Of a DNA stretch of 64,000 nucleotides, positions 43,846 to 53,851 are shown one piece after another. Within the stretch, counting starts at the first letter, position 1, and the number at the start of each line of letters is the position of its first letter. The notes below the pieces were generated by a model. That model saw only the letters and a program-made list of their open reading frames with translations. It had not been told where the DNA came from and made no database searches. The DNA is from Microcoleus sp. bin38.metabat.b11b12b14.051 (lineage in GTDB: Bacteria; Cyanobacteriota; Cyanobacteriia; Cyanobacteriales; Microcoleaceae), in the NCBI RefSeq assembly GCF_013299165.1, contig NZ_JAAFKD010000006.1:62001-126000 (forward strand), read 5' to 3'. A program made the position numbers and the translations under genes.

Positions 43846-46800
43846 TTACATCAATCCGTTGATTGACAAAGTAATCGTAAACTCAGCCCCCTCTCCCGGA
43901 TTAGAAAAACACTGCAAATGACCCCCATGATTTTCCGTTACAATTTGATAGCTAGTTGCTAAACCCATACCCGTACCTTGACCCACAGGTTTAGTTGTAA
44001 AAAATGGATTAAATATTTTTTCTTGAACTTGAAAACTCATCCCGCAACCATTATCCTGAATCGAGATCGCCACCTGATTTTCAGAAGTGAGAGAAGTGGT
44101 AATCACAATTCTACCAAGATAATCTAATTTTTCCCTAGGGTCGAGGCTCGATCGCTGTTGTTCGATCGCATCAATAGCATTGACTAACAAATTCATAAAC
44201 ACCTGATTCAATAAACCACCATAACATTTAACATTAGGTAAGTCGGCATAATTCTTGGTGAGATAGACCTCTGGTTTTCCCGCCCGACCGTTCAATCTAT
44301 TTTGTAGAATAACTAAGGTACTCTCGATATTTTCGTGAATATCTATTTCTTTAAATTCTGCTTCATCCAAGCGCGAAAATGTCCGCAGAGACTTAACAAT
44401 ATCACTGATGCGTGTGGCTCCTGTTTTCATCGATTTCAGCAACTTATAAAAATCACTTACTAGATACTCTATGTCAATATTTTCAGTAAAATAAGAAATC
44501 TCTTGGGGTGGACTAGGATAATGAACTTGGTAAAGATGAATTAGCTCAATCAAGTCACTGGCATAATCACTGGCTGGTTGAATATTCCCATAAATAAAAC
44601 TTACGGGGTTATTGATTTCATGGGCAATTCCCGCTACCAACTGCCCCAAGCTAGACATTTTTTCAGCTTGGATTAATTTAGTTTGAGTGTTTTGCAATTT
44701 TTTCAGGGTGGCTGCTAATTCTTCAGATTGCAGCCGCAGTTGAATTTCGGATTGGCGTACTGCTGCTTCTGCCTCGATCCGCTCTATTTCTGCACCCGTG
44801 CGGGTGGCAAATATTCTTAAAATGTCTGACTGCATTTCTAAATCTTTGAGCATCGGTTTAGTGTCGAAAATAGCGATTATTCCCAAATGATTGCCAGCAG
44901 CATCTACAATCCGCAAACCAGCATAGCTCTCAGCTTGGAGGGCGGCTAAATTCTGATTGTCAGGGAAGAATAACTGGACATCTTGTGTGTATCGATATAC
45001 TTGAATGCAATCGTTAGTATTTTGACAGGGTGTATCGATTAAATTGTAAGTAAAGTTACTGGCAAATTGGTCTCCCGCCCAAAATGCTGTCGTTCTCATA
45101 ATAGTTTTTTGTTTGTCAGCAAATTCGGCGATAAAAGCATAACGAACTTCTAATACTTCCGCCAGATATTGGACGCAACTTTTGAAGAATTCTTCGCCTG
45201 TTTTCGCCGCCGTACCTTCGACTATTAAGCGGAGAGCTTGTTCTTGACGTTTGCGAGCGGTGATATCTCTTGCTAGCCAAACCACTCGATCTTCTGACAT
45301 GGGAGAAATACTAGCATTAAACCAGCTTAAACTATCGCCTATGGGTAATGAGTATTCGATCTGGATCATCGATTGGTTAATGATGGCTTGGTGAATCGTT
45401 TCGAGGAAACTATCTGCCATATTTTGAGGCATAATTTCGTGGAGAGTTTTGCCTAAAAGTTCCTCGGCAGGTTTGTACAATATGGGTTCAGAACTGGGAG
45501 CTACTTTTAGATAGCGTCCCTCTGAATTCAGGACAATAATCACATCCTGGATGGCGTTAAATAGTGCCATTAATTCTTCTTGAGAGGCGGCTAACTCTAT
45601 TTCGGCGGTTTTGCGATCGGTAATATCCCGTGCTGCTGCATAAATCAAATCTCCACAAGGAGCGGCACGCCATTCAATATATCGATAACTGCCATCTTTG
45701 GCACGATAGCGATTAATGAATTCAGGAATTGTTTTCTGTTCCCCCAAATCAGACATCACCTCTAAGGTTGAGGCGATGTCGTCGGGATGAACAAAATCTA
45801 GAAATACTTGACCTTCTAATTCTTGAATGCTGTAGCCGAGACTGTTTTCCCAAGAACGATTCAGGCGGCGAAAGTGACCGCTGACATCGGCAATGCAGAG
45901 CATATCGAGAGCAACGCTAAAAAACTGCTCTAGTTCTAATTCGGCGGTTTTGCGATCGCTAATATCGCAATTAGTGCCCATAAACCGCAAAGGTTGACCA
46001 TTGTTGTCCCAATCAGTCACCTGACCGCGAGCTAAAATCCATTTATAAGTACCATCTTGACAGCGCAGGCGATGTTCGTTGCGATAAATATTTTCACCAT
46101 TCAGGTGTTGAGCAATATCTTCATAGCATTGGGATATATCATCGGGATGCACCCGAATCTTCCACTCTTCTAAACTATTGGTGATTTCGTCTTCTGCGTA
46201 GCCCAGCATCGCTTTCCACTGCCGAGAAAGAATCACTTCATTTGTTTTGATGTTCCAATCCCAAGTGCCATCTCCGGCTGCTTCTATGGCTAACTGCCAG
46301 CGACTATTACTTTCTTCTAAAACAATTTGTGCTTGTTTTGTATGGTGGATGTCACGCGCTATTCCCAAACAGCCAATAATTTGCCCGTTTTCATCTTTTA
46401 GAGCTGAGATATTTGAGGAGTGCCAGTAATATTTGCCATCGTGATGTAAAGCTCGATATTCAAGCCCCCGCACTTGTTCGCCTTGGAGACAGCGATGCAA
46501 AGCAGTCTGACACCTCAATAAATCTTCGGCGTCAATTAAAACAGTAAAAGATTTGTCTAGCAATTCTGCTAACTCATATCCCGTCACTTCTTTGAATTGG
46601 GGATTGACATAGCTGAAAGTAGCATCTGCATTGATGATATAAACCAGATCGTTGACATTTTCAATGATGCTGCGGAATTTATTTTCACTTTGGCGCAGGG
46701 CGATTTCTGCGGCTTTAATTGCTGTGATGTTTTGAATATAGCCATACCAATTTATACTGCCATCTGATTCTTGCTGGGGTGTAGAATGACCGAGCAACCA

Positions 46801-47574
46801 CAGCAATTTGCCACTAGGCAAACAAACTCGATGTTCGCAATACCAAGGTGTGAGGTTTTCGGCGGATTCAATAATGGATTGATTGACGCGAACGACATCA
46901 TCAGCATGGACAAACTTAAAAAGTTGAGTCGCATTATCGCCTACTTCTTCTCGGGAAACGCCATAAATATCTGGCATCCCATCGCTGGCGTAGAGTAAAT
47001 GAGTAGTTCCATCAGGCCGGAGACAAAACTGATAAATAAAACCGGGGATGTGACGGGCAATTTGCTTGAGGCGATAATCATCGAGAGGAGCAGGGAGACT
47101 AACAGGCTCAATCCCCGCCTCCCGTAGTTGATTGTGGGCTTGTTGGAGTTGATCTTTGAGTTCTTGGACTTGTATCTCTAGCCGTTTGCGTTCGGTAATA
47201 TCTCGCATTACTGACAGATGGCGATGGGGTAAAAAGTTTGCCTTCGTGGCGTATTCCACTACGCGGAGTTGCCCATCAGCCCGCACTAAGCTCAACTCAC
47301 CCCGCATTTTTTCTTGTTGCTGAAATTGCTCCCATGCTGCTTGGAAATCAAAGTCGGGTTCCGTAAACTCCATGATGGAGCGTCCCAGCAGTTGCTCTCT
47401 CTCTACCCCAAATAATTCACAGGCGGCGGGGTTGACATCGAGGTAATGCCCTTGGCTATCAGAGATGACGATCGCATCTAGAGTTGTTTCAAACAGTGTC
47501 TTTAATTGCCTCTCTCTTAGAGATAACAACAAGTCATAGTCTTCATGTCTATAATTTTCTAAGGATTCGGACAT
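43846..47574 (-). CDS. soluble multi-PAS/GAF sensor histidine kinase
   Basis: 1242 residues, no membrane segments. Six PAS domains follow each other at about 22-135, 170-290, 300-420, 425-545, 550-670 and 680-795 (recognisable pieces: DAIVISDSQGHYLDVNPAAC, DLVYIINADATFSYVNPQF, GTWDWNIKTNEV, DMLCIADVSGHFRRLN, DVIIVLNSEGRYLKV). A GAF domain follows at about 800-950, a coiled coil at 955-975, then HisKA with GIAHEINNPVS (H985) and HATPase_c with N-box NLLVNAIDAIEQ and QDNGCGMS...GQGTGMGLATS. It probably integrates several light, redox or small-molecule cues. No regulator gene is adjacent. Confidence 0.9.
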   Translation of the reverse strand: MSESLENYRHEDYDLLLSLRERQLKTLFETTLDAIVISDSQGHYLDVNPAACELFGVEREQLLGRSIMEFTEPDFDFQAAWEQFQQQEKMRGELSLVRADGQLRVVEYATKANFLPHRHLSVMRDITERKRLEIQVQELKDQLQQAHNQLREAGIEPVSLPAPLDDYRLKQIARHIPGFIYQFCLRPDGTTHLLYASDGMPDIYGVSREEVGDNATQLFKFVHADDVVRVNQSIIESAENLTPWYCEHRVCLPSGKLLWLLGHSTPQQESDGSINWYGYIQNITAIKAAEIALRQSENKFRSIIENVNDLVYIINADATFSYVNPQFKEVTGYELAELLDKSFTVLIDAEDLLRCQTALHRCLQGEQVRGLEYRALHHDGKYYWHSSNISALKDENGQIIGCLGIARDIHHTKQAQIVLEESNSRWQLAIEAAGDGTWDWNIKTNEVILSRQWKAMLGYAEDEITNSLEEWKIRVHPDDISQCYEDIAQHLNGENIYRNEHRLRCQDGTYKWILARGQVTDWDNNGQPLRFMGTNCDISDRKTAELELEQFFSVALDMLCIADVSGHFRRLNRSWENSLGYSIQELEGQVFLDFVHPDDIASTLEVMSDLGEQKTIPEFINRYRAKDGSYRYIEWRAAPCGDLIYAAARDITDRKTAEIELAASQEELMALFNAIQDVIIVLNSEGRYLKVAPSSEPILYKPAEELLGKTLHEIMPQNMADSFLETIHQAIINQSMIQIEYSLPIGDSLSWFNASISPMSEDRVVWLARDITARKRQEQALRLIVEGTAAKTGEEFFKSCVQYLAEVLEVRYAFIAEFADKQKTIMRTTAFWAGDQFASNFTYNLIDTPCQNTNDCIQVYRYTQDVQLFFPDNQNLAALQAESYAGLRIVDAAGNHLGIIAIFDTKPMLKDLEMQSDILRIFATRTGAEIERIEAEAAVRQSEIQLRLQSEELAATLKKLQNTQTKLIQAEKMSSLGQLVAGIAHEINNPVSFIYGNIQPASDYASDLIELIHLYQVHYPSPPQEISYFTENIDIEYLVSDFYKLLKSMKTGATRISDIVKSLRTFSRLDEAEFKEIDIHENIESTLVILQNRLNGRAGKPEVYLTKNYADLPNVKCYGGLLNQVFMNLLVNAIDAIEQQRSSLDPREKLDYLGRIVITTSLTSENQVAISIQDNGCGMSFQVQEKIFNPFFTTKPVGQGTGMGLATSYQIVTENHGGHLQCFSNPGEGAEFTITLSINGLM

Positions 47575-47798
47575 TATGGTTAATGGTGTATTTGAGAGTT
47601 TTAATGTTTAATAAAAATCTAATGACTCAATACTTTGGAGATGGTTTGATGGCAACAGTAAAATTTTAATACCAGCATAATATGCCCGGATTTGACAGCG
47701 CTGGCAGAGTAATTCGGTACAAATAAATACAATATTGGGAAGGTCTGCTTTTGCCGCGCTCGACTCTTTTCTCGTATAGATTATAGGCTGAACTCTCC

Positions 47799-47920
47799 GG
47801 GTGCATCTCACTTTTGAAGAGGGCGAAGCATGACCGCATATAAGTTATTAGTTATAATCTCATATTGACTGCGGTCATGCTTCGCCCCTACAAACATATT
47901 TGCCCAAGTGAGATGCACCC
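47799..47920. mobile_element. 122-bp MITE with 9-bp target duplication
   Basis: The ends GGGTGCATCTCACTT and AAGTGAGATGCACCC are perfect inverted repeats. Inside, GGGCGAAGCATGACCGCA and TGCGGTCATGCTTCGCCC form a second perfect palindrome around an AT-rich loop. It is flanked on both sides by GAACTCTCC (47790-47798 and 47921-47929), a clean target-site duplication showing real insertion. Confidence 0.88.
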
Positions 47921-48177
47921 GAACTCTCCCTAGGAAACCCTGTAATATATTGTTTTTTAGTGCCATCTTACCTACCAACTCAAAACCTGAGTTCATTGAT
48001 GCAGGCTCGCGAGTTGAGGAACCGGGTTTTGGCTAGATTTCTGCTTAATTAACGCAGAATTCATCAGATAAACCCAGTTTATAGATACATATCTGTTAGA
48101 TCCGAAGGAATGCTTTGCTCCTACAGAGATATTTAGTTTCAGAAAGAGATGCTCGGGATACTGTTTGGCTATAGATC

Positions 48178-48312
48178 AATACGGTTCACTTAAGAAATAT
48201 CCCCCCTAACCCCCCTTCCCAAGGGGGGGACAAGAAAGCTCTCAAAGTCCCCCTTCTTAAGGGGGATTTAGGGGGATCTCCGGGGTATAAATAGTCTTAA
48301 GTAAACCGTATT
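48178..48312. mobile_element. MITE with AATACGGTTTACT ends, copy 2, carrying a CCCCCCTAACCCCCC core
   Basis: 135 bp: left end AATACGGTTCACTTAAGA, right end TCTTAAGTAAACCGTATT, inverted with one mismatch. The core is the C-run/G-run repeat seen at 2848-2892 and inside two genes. Together with copy 1 this defines an element family with constant ends and variable palindromic cores. Confidence 0.78.
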
Positions 48313-48464
48313 GGGCTATAAATCCTCGCTTCTAGTTTAGATATACCACTAATTTGAGAATTAATTTTACTCAACTAAGGATTAACGTGGGATAAAAATT
48401 GTAAATTATGTGATTTGACCTCAAATCGATCCGGTCTCTAGCATAGCATAGTGCGTCTCAATTA

Positions 48465-48760
48465 CAATTTGGCGATCGCCTCCGATCGCAATTCCGTGCC
48501 ATTTCCAACTTATTTTCTAGTAAAGAGGTGGTGGGAGATCCGCAATATTACTGACTCTAAGATAGCTGGATAATTATGTTTGCTCCGCATTAATATGGTT
48601 AAAAAATTGCTCGATTCGCCGGATACTTCACCAAAATCATGATTCGTTGAATATTAGTCTGTAATTATGCTTAGGTTCGCCCCCGTTGTACCCGCAGTAT
48701 CGATCGCCTTGGCGAGAATATTCATAAACACTTGATTTATCGCTTTTCTCAAAAAGATGA
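48465..48760 (-). pseudogene. decayed ATPase-domain fragment of a receiver-kinase gene
   Basis: Read on the minus strand, NQVFMNILAKAID (about 48700-48740) matches NQVFMNIIANAIDALD of the intact kinases. DNA near 48530-48570 (GGTGG..GAGATCCGC..TTACTGA.TC) and 48470-48510 (GGCGATCGCC...TTTCCAACTT) aligns with 52660-52740 of the receiver-kinase gene, with frameshifts and losses. It lies just downstream of another kinase remnant, mirroring the gene order at 52550-56644. Confidence 0.65.
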
Positions 48761-48844
48761 CGTATGTCTGGTAATGGGTAATTGCCAGACATCAATCAAA
48801 ATAGATGAAGTGGTTGACTCAACCAGAGTTTTGAGTCCAGGTGG

Positions 48845-49352
48845 TTAAGCGAGATATTGCTGAATAAAAGCCCGCAGTTGTTTGATCTCGCACGCCTCAA
48901 CCATCTCGACAAGCTCTCGGACAAAAGCCGCATTATCCCCATCGGGAATTTGCTGGGCGACTTCCAAAACTCCCTCTAAATCGCCAATGCGAGCTAGTTG
49001 AGCAAGTTGGGTCAAAATGGCGATCGAGGGCGGCTGAATTTCTTGGGCTACATCAGGCCCATTTACTCGATCGCCTTTGGGTGCCTGATAAATCCAGTCT
49101 AACTCTAAATATTTTTGCACTTGTTCTAGCAACGTTTGAGCTATGATGGGTTTGGGCAAGAAATCATTGCCGCCAGCTTTAATGCTATTGTGGCGATCGA
49201 TGTCAAAGACACTCGCCGAAGAAACCAGCACGATGTGATGTTGTAATTCTGGTTGCGATCGCAAATTATGCAAAAACTCAAACCCGTCCATCACTGGCAT
49301 TGCTAAATCGGTGACAATCAAATCCGGTGCTGTCTGCCAAACCTGCTGGTAT
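48845..49352 (-). pseudogene. C-terminal remnant of a hybrid histidine kinase (receiver and tail)
   Basis: The frame reads [25 protein letters not shown]...[13 protein letters not shown] and ends with the tail [11 protein letters not shown], closely matching the last ~165 residues of the hybrid kinase at 53852-56644. The start of the receiver, with its metal-binding acidic pair, and the whole kinase are missing; homology ends abruptly near 49352. The only start available is a TTG at 49321 inside the receiver, so a functional receiver is unlikely. Confidence 0.8.
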
Positions 49353-49406
49353 TAGCTTTAAATCGATGCTGTTAAATAGTCCAAGTGCTGTATCATTCCC
49401 ATATTT

Positions 49407-52274
49407 TTACTCTTTGGCTCGTTGAACTACTGAAATTAAGTTCAAAATTCTTTTATATTCAAAGTTATCTACAGCCACTTCTATAGCATCCGCTAAAGGC
49501 TGATCGTGGGTAGAAATTTGTTGCAATATCGTTGCCATAAAGTCAATATCGCAAACAGTTATTGCGTCTTGAAGTCGAATTAATATCTCCCTCGGAATTT
49601 CTGCCATAGCCTCAACATTTAAAGCCTCTCTACTCGTTTTTATATCCGTATTTGTGGGAATTAAATCTTCGTAAATATATTTTACTCCAATATGCTTATT
49701 CATCGCATTAAAAATTTCTGCCTCTCGAAATGGTTTTCTCAAGAAATCATCACATCCTGCTGACAGCACCCCAGCTCTTTCTTCTTCTAATACGCTAGCA
49801 GTTAGGGCGATAATCGCTGTTTCTCGACCTGTGGTGCGAGCTTTAATTTTTTGGGTTGCCGTGTAACCATCCATCACAGGCATTCTGATGTCCATCCAGA
49901 TTAGGTGGGGTTCCCACGTCTCCCAAATGTTAACTGCTTCTTGCCCGTTACTTGCTTCCTTGAGTTCAAATCCTAAGGGAGAAAGTAGTTTGATTAATAA
50001 CTGGCGATTGGTGGTTTTGTCGTCAACTATGAGCAGGCGAAATCGCGGTTGATTTGGTTCGAGAGCAATGACGCGACGAGAGAGTTTTTGGCTGGTCATA
50101 TCGCTTGCTTCTACCTCAGCAACTTGAATATCAAAGAAGAACGTTGTGCCTTGTCCGACTTCACTCTTGAGGGTGATTTCTCCTCCCATGAGTTTGACAA
50201 ACTGACGGCTAATACGTAAGCCTAATCCTGTGCCTTCTTGAGCTTGTTTGCCACTGGCTGTTTGGGTGAACGCCTCAAATAGATATCCTATTTCTTCTGC
50301 TGCAATGCCAGCACCGGAGTCGGCAATTTCAAAGTGTAGGATGTGGTAGTTTTGCTCGACAATTTCGGCGGTTTGTTGAGGTATTTTTATGCTGCTGACT
50401 TTTAGGGAAACTCCTCCCTCTTCAGTAAATTTCAGGGCATTATTAATCAGGTTAATCATTACTTGACGCAATTTCACATCATCAGTATGGACGTAGCGCG
50501 GTAAATGGGGATCATATTCCATCAATAGCTGCAAACCTTTTTCTTCAACTTTCATCTGAAACATATCGTAAATGTCATCTAGCAAGCGATGTAGGTCGAA
50601 GTTTTTGGAATTGAGGGTGGTTTTACCGGCTTCGATTTTAGATAAGTCGAGGATGTTGTCGATCAGATTGAGTAGATGTTCCCCACTGCGGGAGATAATA
50701 GCAACATTTTCCTGTTGTTCGGGGTTTAGGGTTTGAGAGCGAGTCATGATTTGAGAGAAACCCAAGATGGCATTCAGGGGAGAGCGTAACTCGTGGCTCA
50801 TGTTGGCAATAAAGGTACTTTTTGCTTGGTTAGCTACCTCGGCTTTCTCTTTTGCTACTACTAATTCCGCTGTCCTGTCTTGGACTCGTTGTTCTAGGGT
50901 TTGGTAAGAATCTTTAAGGGATTGGTAAGAATCTTTTAATTGCTGACTCATCATATTAAATGATTTGCCTAAAGCTCCTAGTTCTTGTACGGGAGAATCA
51001 GGGATATTTTGCTCTAATTCTCCATTAGCTATTGCTGCACTTGCTTCATTCAATCGGCGGATAGGTTTCGCAATCCAATTTGCGGTCATAATCCCGACTG
51101 CTGTAGCTACACCTAAAGCTAACAAACATAATAACATTGTACTGCGGGTATTAGCGTTAATCTGTTCCATGAAATCAGATTCTGGAACGACTACAACTAC
51201 TAGCCAATCAAGTCCTTTTTCATCTTTAAATGGCAAAACTTGGATAAATTGTCTCTGATTAGATATGGTAAATTCTAGTTCTTGTTGGTTTTTAATATTA
51301 TTCAAATCGCCAAATTTTTGGGTAAGTGTTTGGGCTGTCGCGCTAATTAATTTATCGCTACTGTTTGATGCTTTAAGCCGTTGAGGTTTTGCATCCTTTT
51401 TTTGTTCTAATGTAAAAAGCTTTTGTTGAGTTGAAGTTGCTACTAACATTCCAGATTTTTCCATAATAAAAACCTCCCCTGACCGACTAATTTTGAGATT
51501 ATTTAGAAATTTACTAATAGCTGTCAAGTAAAAAGTGGTACCAACAATACCTTGAAGTTTTTGGGCGTCATTATAAACAGGGGATGCCGCAGTGATCTGG
51601 GGTTGAAGCGTACTCCATTCTGGATAAATTTCACTCCAACTTGATTTTTTTCTTTGTTCAGTATTGATATACCAAGGTCGAGTACGAGAATCGAATTTGT
51701 GGGGAATTTTTTCTGTTTTGCCCGTTCGGTTTCCCCGAACATCTATCTCATAATAATAAGGGTAAGATAAAGTATTTTTGTTGCTCATGTAAAACCGCAG
51801 CAAATTATCTTTTTCCCGGCGCTCTATTCCTAATAGTTCCCCTTGCACTGAACAAAAAGAAATCCAGCTTAGAGACTCAAAAAGCTGCATTTGTTGCCAA
51901 AGCAATTTATCGGTTTTTTGATTCGGTGTTTTCAAGTCAAAGCTCAATTCTCCACGCTCGATCGCATCTTGATTCAGCCTATTAATTATAAAAGGTTTCT
52001 CTAAGTAATTGTCGAGATACATTGTTACTCGATCGCTAATCTTACTTCGCAGTTGAGCTGATACATCATTGACAGCCTTCTCCCCGTTGCGTAACGATAA
52101 CCATCCCGTCATTCCGACGGCGACAAATATTTGGATCGCAAAAGGAATAACTAAAACACTCTGTAGAGGAAACTTTCGCACTTTAGCAATATTTATAGGC
52201 ATAATGGCCGCTCGGAACGAGTGAAAATTTGATACATTATACCTAGAGTAGTATGAATTGTCTATAGAACTCAT
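49407..52274 (-). CDS. membrane hybrid histidine kinase (Cache-HAMP-HisKA-HATPase-REC)
   Basis: 955 residues. TM1 is about 37-58 ([20 protein letters not shown]); a large extracytoplasmic double-Cache sensor spans 60-375. TM2 is about 378-400, HAMP about 400-455 ([21 protein letters not shown]) and a coiled coil follows to 475. HisKA has [16 protein letters not shown] (H494) and the ATPase has [15 protein letters not shown] and GTGLGLRIS. The receiver (about 745-865) carries [14 protein letters not shown] and [13 protein letters not shown] shorter start at ATG 52202 would remove 24 residues; neither start has a clear Shine-Dalgarno. It probably senses a small external ligand. A paralogue of the 53852-56644 kinase. 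Confidence 0.9.
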   Translation of the reverse strand: MSSIDNSYYSRYNVSNFHSFRAAIMPINIAKVRKFPLQSVLVIPFAIQIFVAVGMTGWLSLRNGEKAVNDVSAQLRSKISDRVTMYLDNYLEKPFIINRLNQDAIERGELSFDLKTPNQKTDKLLWQQMQLFESLSWISFCSVQGELLGIERREKDNLLRFYMSNKNTLSYPYYYEIDVRGNRTGKTEKIPHKFDSRTRPWYINTEQRKKSSWSEIYPEWSTLQPQITAASPVYNDAQKLQGIVGTTFYLTAISKFLNNLKISRSGEVFIMEKSGMLVATSTQQKLFTLEQKKDAKPQRLKASNSSDKLISATAQTLTQKFGDLNNIKNQQELEFTISNQRQFIQVLPFKDEKGLDWLVVVVVPESDFMEQINANTRSTMLLCLLALGVATAVGIMTANWIAKPIRRLNEASAAIANGELEQNIPDSPVQELGALGKSFNMMSQQLKDSYQSLKDSYQTLEQRVQDRTAELVVAKEKAEVANQAKSTFIANMSHELRSPLNAILGFSQIMTRSQTLNPEQQENVAIISRSGEHLLNLIDNILDLSKIEAGKTTLNSKNFDLHRLLDDIYDMFQMKVEEKGLQLLMEYDPHLPRYVHTDDVKLRQVMINLINNALKFTEEGGVSLKVSSIKIPQQTAEIVEQNYHILHFEIADSGAGIAAEEIGYLFEAFTQTASGKQAQEGTGLGLRISRQFVKLMGGEITLKSEVGQGTTFFFDIQVAEVEASDMTSQKLSRRVIALEPNQPRFRLLIVDDKTTNRQLLIKLLSPLGFELKEASNGQEAVNIWETWEPHLIWMDIRMPVMDGYTATQKIKARTTGRETAIIALTASVLEEERAGVLSAGCDDFLRKPFREAEIFNAMNKHIGVKYIYEDLIPTNTDIKTSREALNVEAMAEIPREILIRLQDAITVCDIDFMATILQQISTHDQPLADAIEVAVDNFEYKRILNLISVVQRAKE

Positions 52275-52285
52275 TTGACATCTTT

Positions 52286-52440
52286 GAGTTTTTGGGTTGG
52301 GTGACGATAAATACCGAGAGAAATCCGGTTTCTGAGATTTACGCCTGGGGCAAGAAACCGGGTTTCTACGAGTTTTTGGGTTGGGAAGCAGAAATACCGA
52401 GAGAAACCCGGTTTCTGAGATTTACGCAGAATAGATCTCA
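52286..52440. repeat. 2 x 84-bp tandem duplication with AAACCCGGTTT palindromes
   Basis: GAGTTTTTGGGTTGGG...AAATACCGAGAGAAA...CCGGTTTCTGAGATTTACGC occurs twice (starts 52286 and 52370), with an extra AGAAACCGGGTTTCT palindrome between. It lies in the spacer between the two kinase transcription units. Remaining bases to 52549 show nothing. Confidence 0.8.
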
Positions 52441-52549
52441 AATGGGTTCTATACGATCAAATACATAATAACTAAATTATCCTAATTTGATCAGGAGAAG
52501 TCGCGTTATTTTTGCGAAACTTATCTTTATAAAATATATGGTTTCTTAT

Positions 52550-53833
52550 CTAATGTTTTCCGTAAATCGGTAATTTTAACACAAATTCAGTTCCTTTTCC
52601 AGGAGTTGAATTGACAATAATTGCTCCTTCATGTTTTTCTACAACAATTTGATGGGCGATCGCCAATCCCAATCCTGTCCCCTTGCCAACCTCTTTGGTA
52701 GTAAACAAGTGGTCGAAGATCCGCGTTTTTACTGAGTCAGACATTCCCGCTCCGTTATCTTTGATACTAATTGCTACAGTGGAAAGGTCGATCGACATTT
52801 CAGTAGAAATGACAATTCGCCCCGGATCGATTTCTAGTTCTGCATAGGTTCGCCCAACGCACGCTGCATCCAAAGCATCGATCGCGTTGGCAATAATATT
52901 CATAAACACTTGATTTAATTGTCCCGGAAAACAATCGATTGCTGGTACATCACCGTAGTCAGCAATCACTTCAATGGCTGGACGGCGATCGTTAGCCTTG
53001 AGGCGATGGCGCAAGATGAGCACGGTGCTGTCGATACCTTCGTCGAGGTTAAATTTCTGCTTTTTGTCGCTGTCGGCGCGGGAAAAAGTGCGGAGGCTTT
53101 TACTAATAGATACGATGCGATCGCCCCCATCCTTCATGGATTTAACCAGTTTGGGCAAATCTTCCCGCAGATATTCTAGATCGATCGTGTCTAGTTCTGC
53201 CTCAATTGTCGGGCCGGGTTCCGGGAAGTGCTCGCGATATAGATCGATCAAACCAAACAAATCGTTGATGCTATCTTCCACAGCACTGACATTACCCACC
53301 ACACAACCAATGGGATTGTTGATTTCGTGGGCAACGCCCGCCACCAGTTGTCCGAGAGTGGAGAGTTTTTCTTGCTGCACCAATTGCAATTGGGCTTTCT
53401 GCAACTCATCAGTACGTTCTGCCACTCGTTGTTCCAAGGTGTCGGTGAGTTGCTTGAGGCGCCAGTGAACTTTCACCCTGGCTAATACTTCCTGGGGTTC
53501 AAAAGGTTTGGTGATGTAGTCCACCGCCCCCAAGGACAACCCTTCAACTTTATTATCCGTATCTGCTAAAGCCGTCATAAAAATTACTGGGATACCTTGA
53601 GTAGCCTCGTTGGCTTGGAGGCGGCGGCAGGCTTCAAAACCGTCCATTTTGGGCATCTGCACGTCGAGTAAAATGAGGTCTGGGTGAGCATAGGCGACCA
53701 TAGCTAGGGCTTCTTCGCCATCCACTGCCATGCGAACTTTGTAGTTTGCAGATTTCAAGGTTTTGGAAAGGATCGACAAGTTGGTTGCATTGTCATCCAC
53801 AATCAAAATAAAAGGACTGGTTGAGTTAGGCAT
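52550..53833 (-). CDS. receiver-histidine kinase (REC-HisKA-HATPase)
   Basis: 427 residues, soluble. The N-terminal receiver has ILIVDDNATN (D13/D14), acceptor D57 in LILLDVQMPKMDG and the ITKPFEP lysine. A coiled coil (about 125-160) leads to HisKA GVAHEINNPIG (H169) and HATPase_c with NIIANAIDALDAA, DNGAGMS and [11 protein letters not shown]. This layout accepts phosphate from an upstream hybrid kinase and uses it to control its own kinase. The start lies 18 bases after the stop of the hybrid kinase at 53852-56644, so the two form an operon. Confidence 0.92.
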   Translation of the reverse strand: MPNSTSPFILIVDDNATNLSILSKTLKSANYKVRMAVDGEEALAMVAYAHPDLILLDVQMPKMDGFEACRRLQANEATQGIPVIFMTALADTDNKVEGLSLGAVDYITKPFEPQEVLARVKVHWRLKQLTDTLEQRVAERTDELQKAQLQLVQQEKLSTLGQLVAGVAHEINNPIGCVVGNVSAVEDSINDLFGLIDLYREHFPEPGPTIEAELDTIDLEYLREDLPKLVKSMKDGGDRIVSISKSLRTFSRADSDKKQKFNLDEGIDSTVLILRHRLKANDRRPAIEVIADYGDVPAIDCFPGQLNQVFMNIIANAIDALDAACVGRTYAELEIDPGRIVISTEMSIDLSTVAISIKDNGAGMSDSVKTRIFDHLFTTKEVGKGTGLGLAIAHQIVVEKHEGAIIVNSTPGKGTEFVLKLPIYGKH

Positions 53834-53851
53834 AGTTTCTACTGCTACAGA

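Noticed and set aside
49319-49321. Start codon of a stand-alone receiver protein
   Set aside because: A TTG inside the receiver fold, with homology continuing upstream to about 49352 and no acidic pair; it is a remnant.
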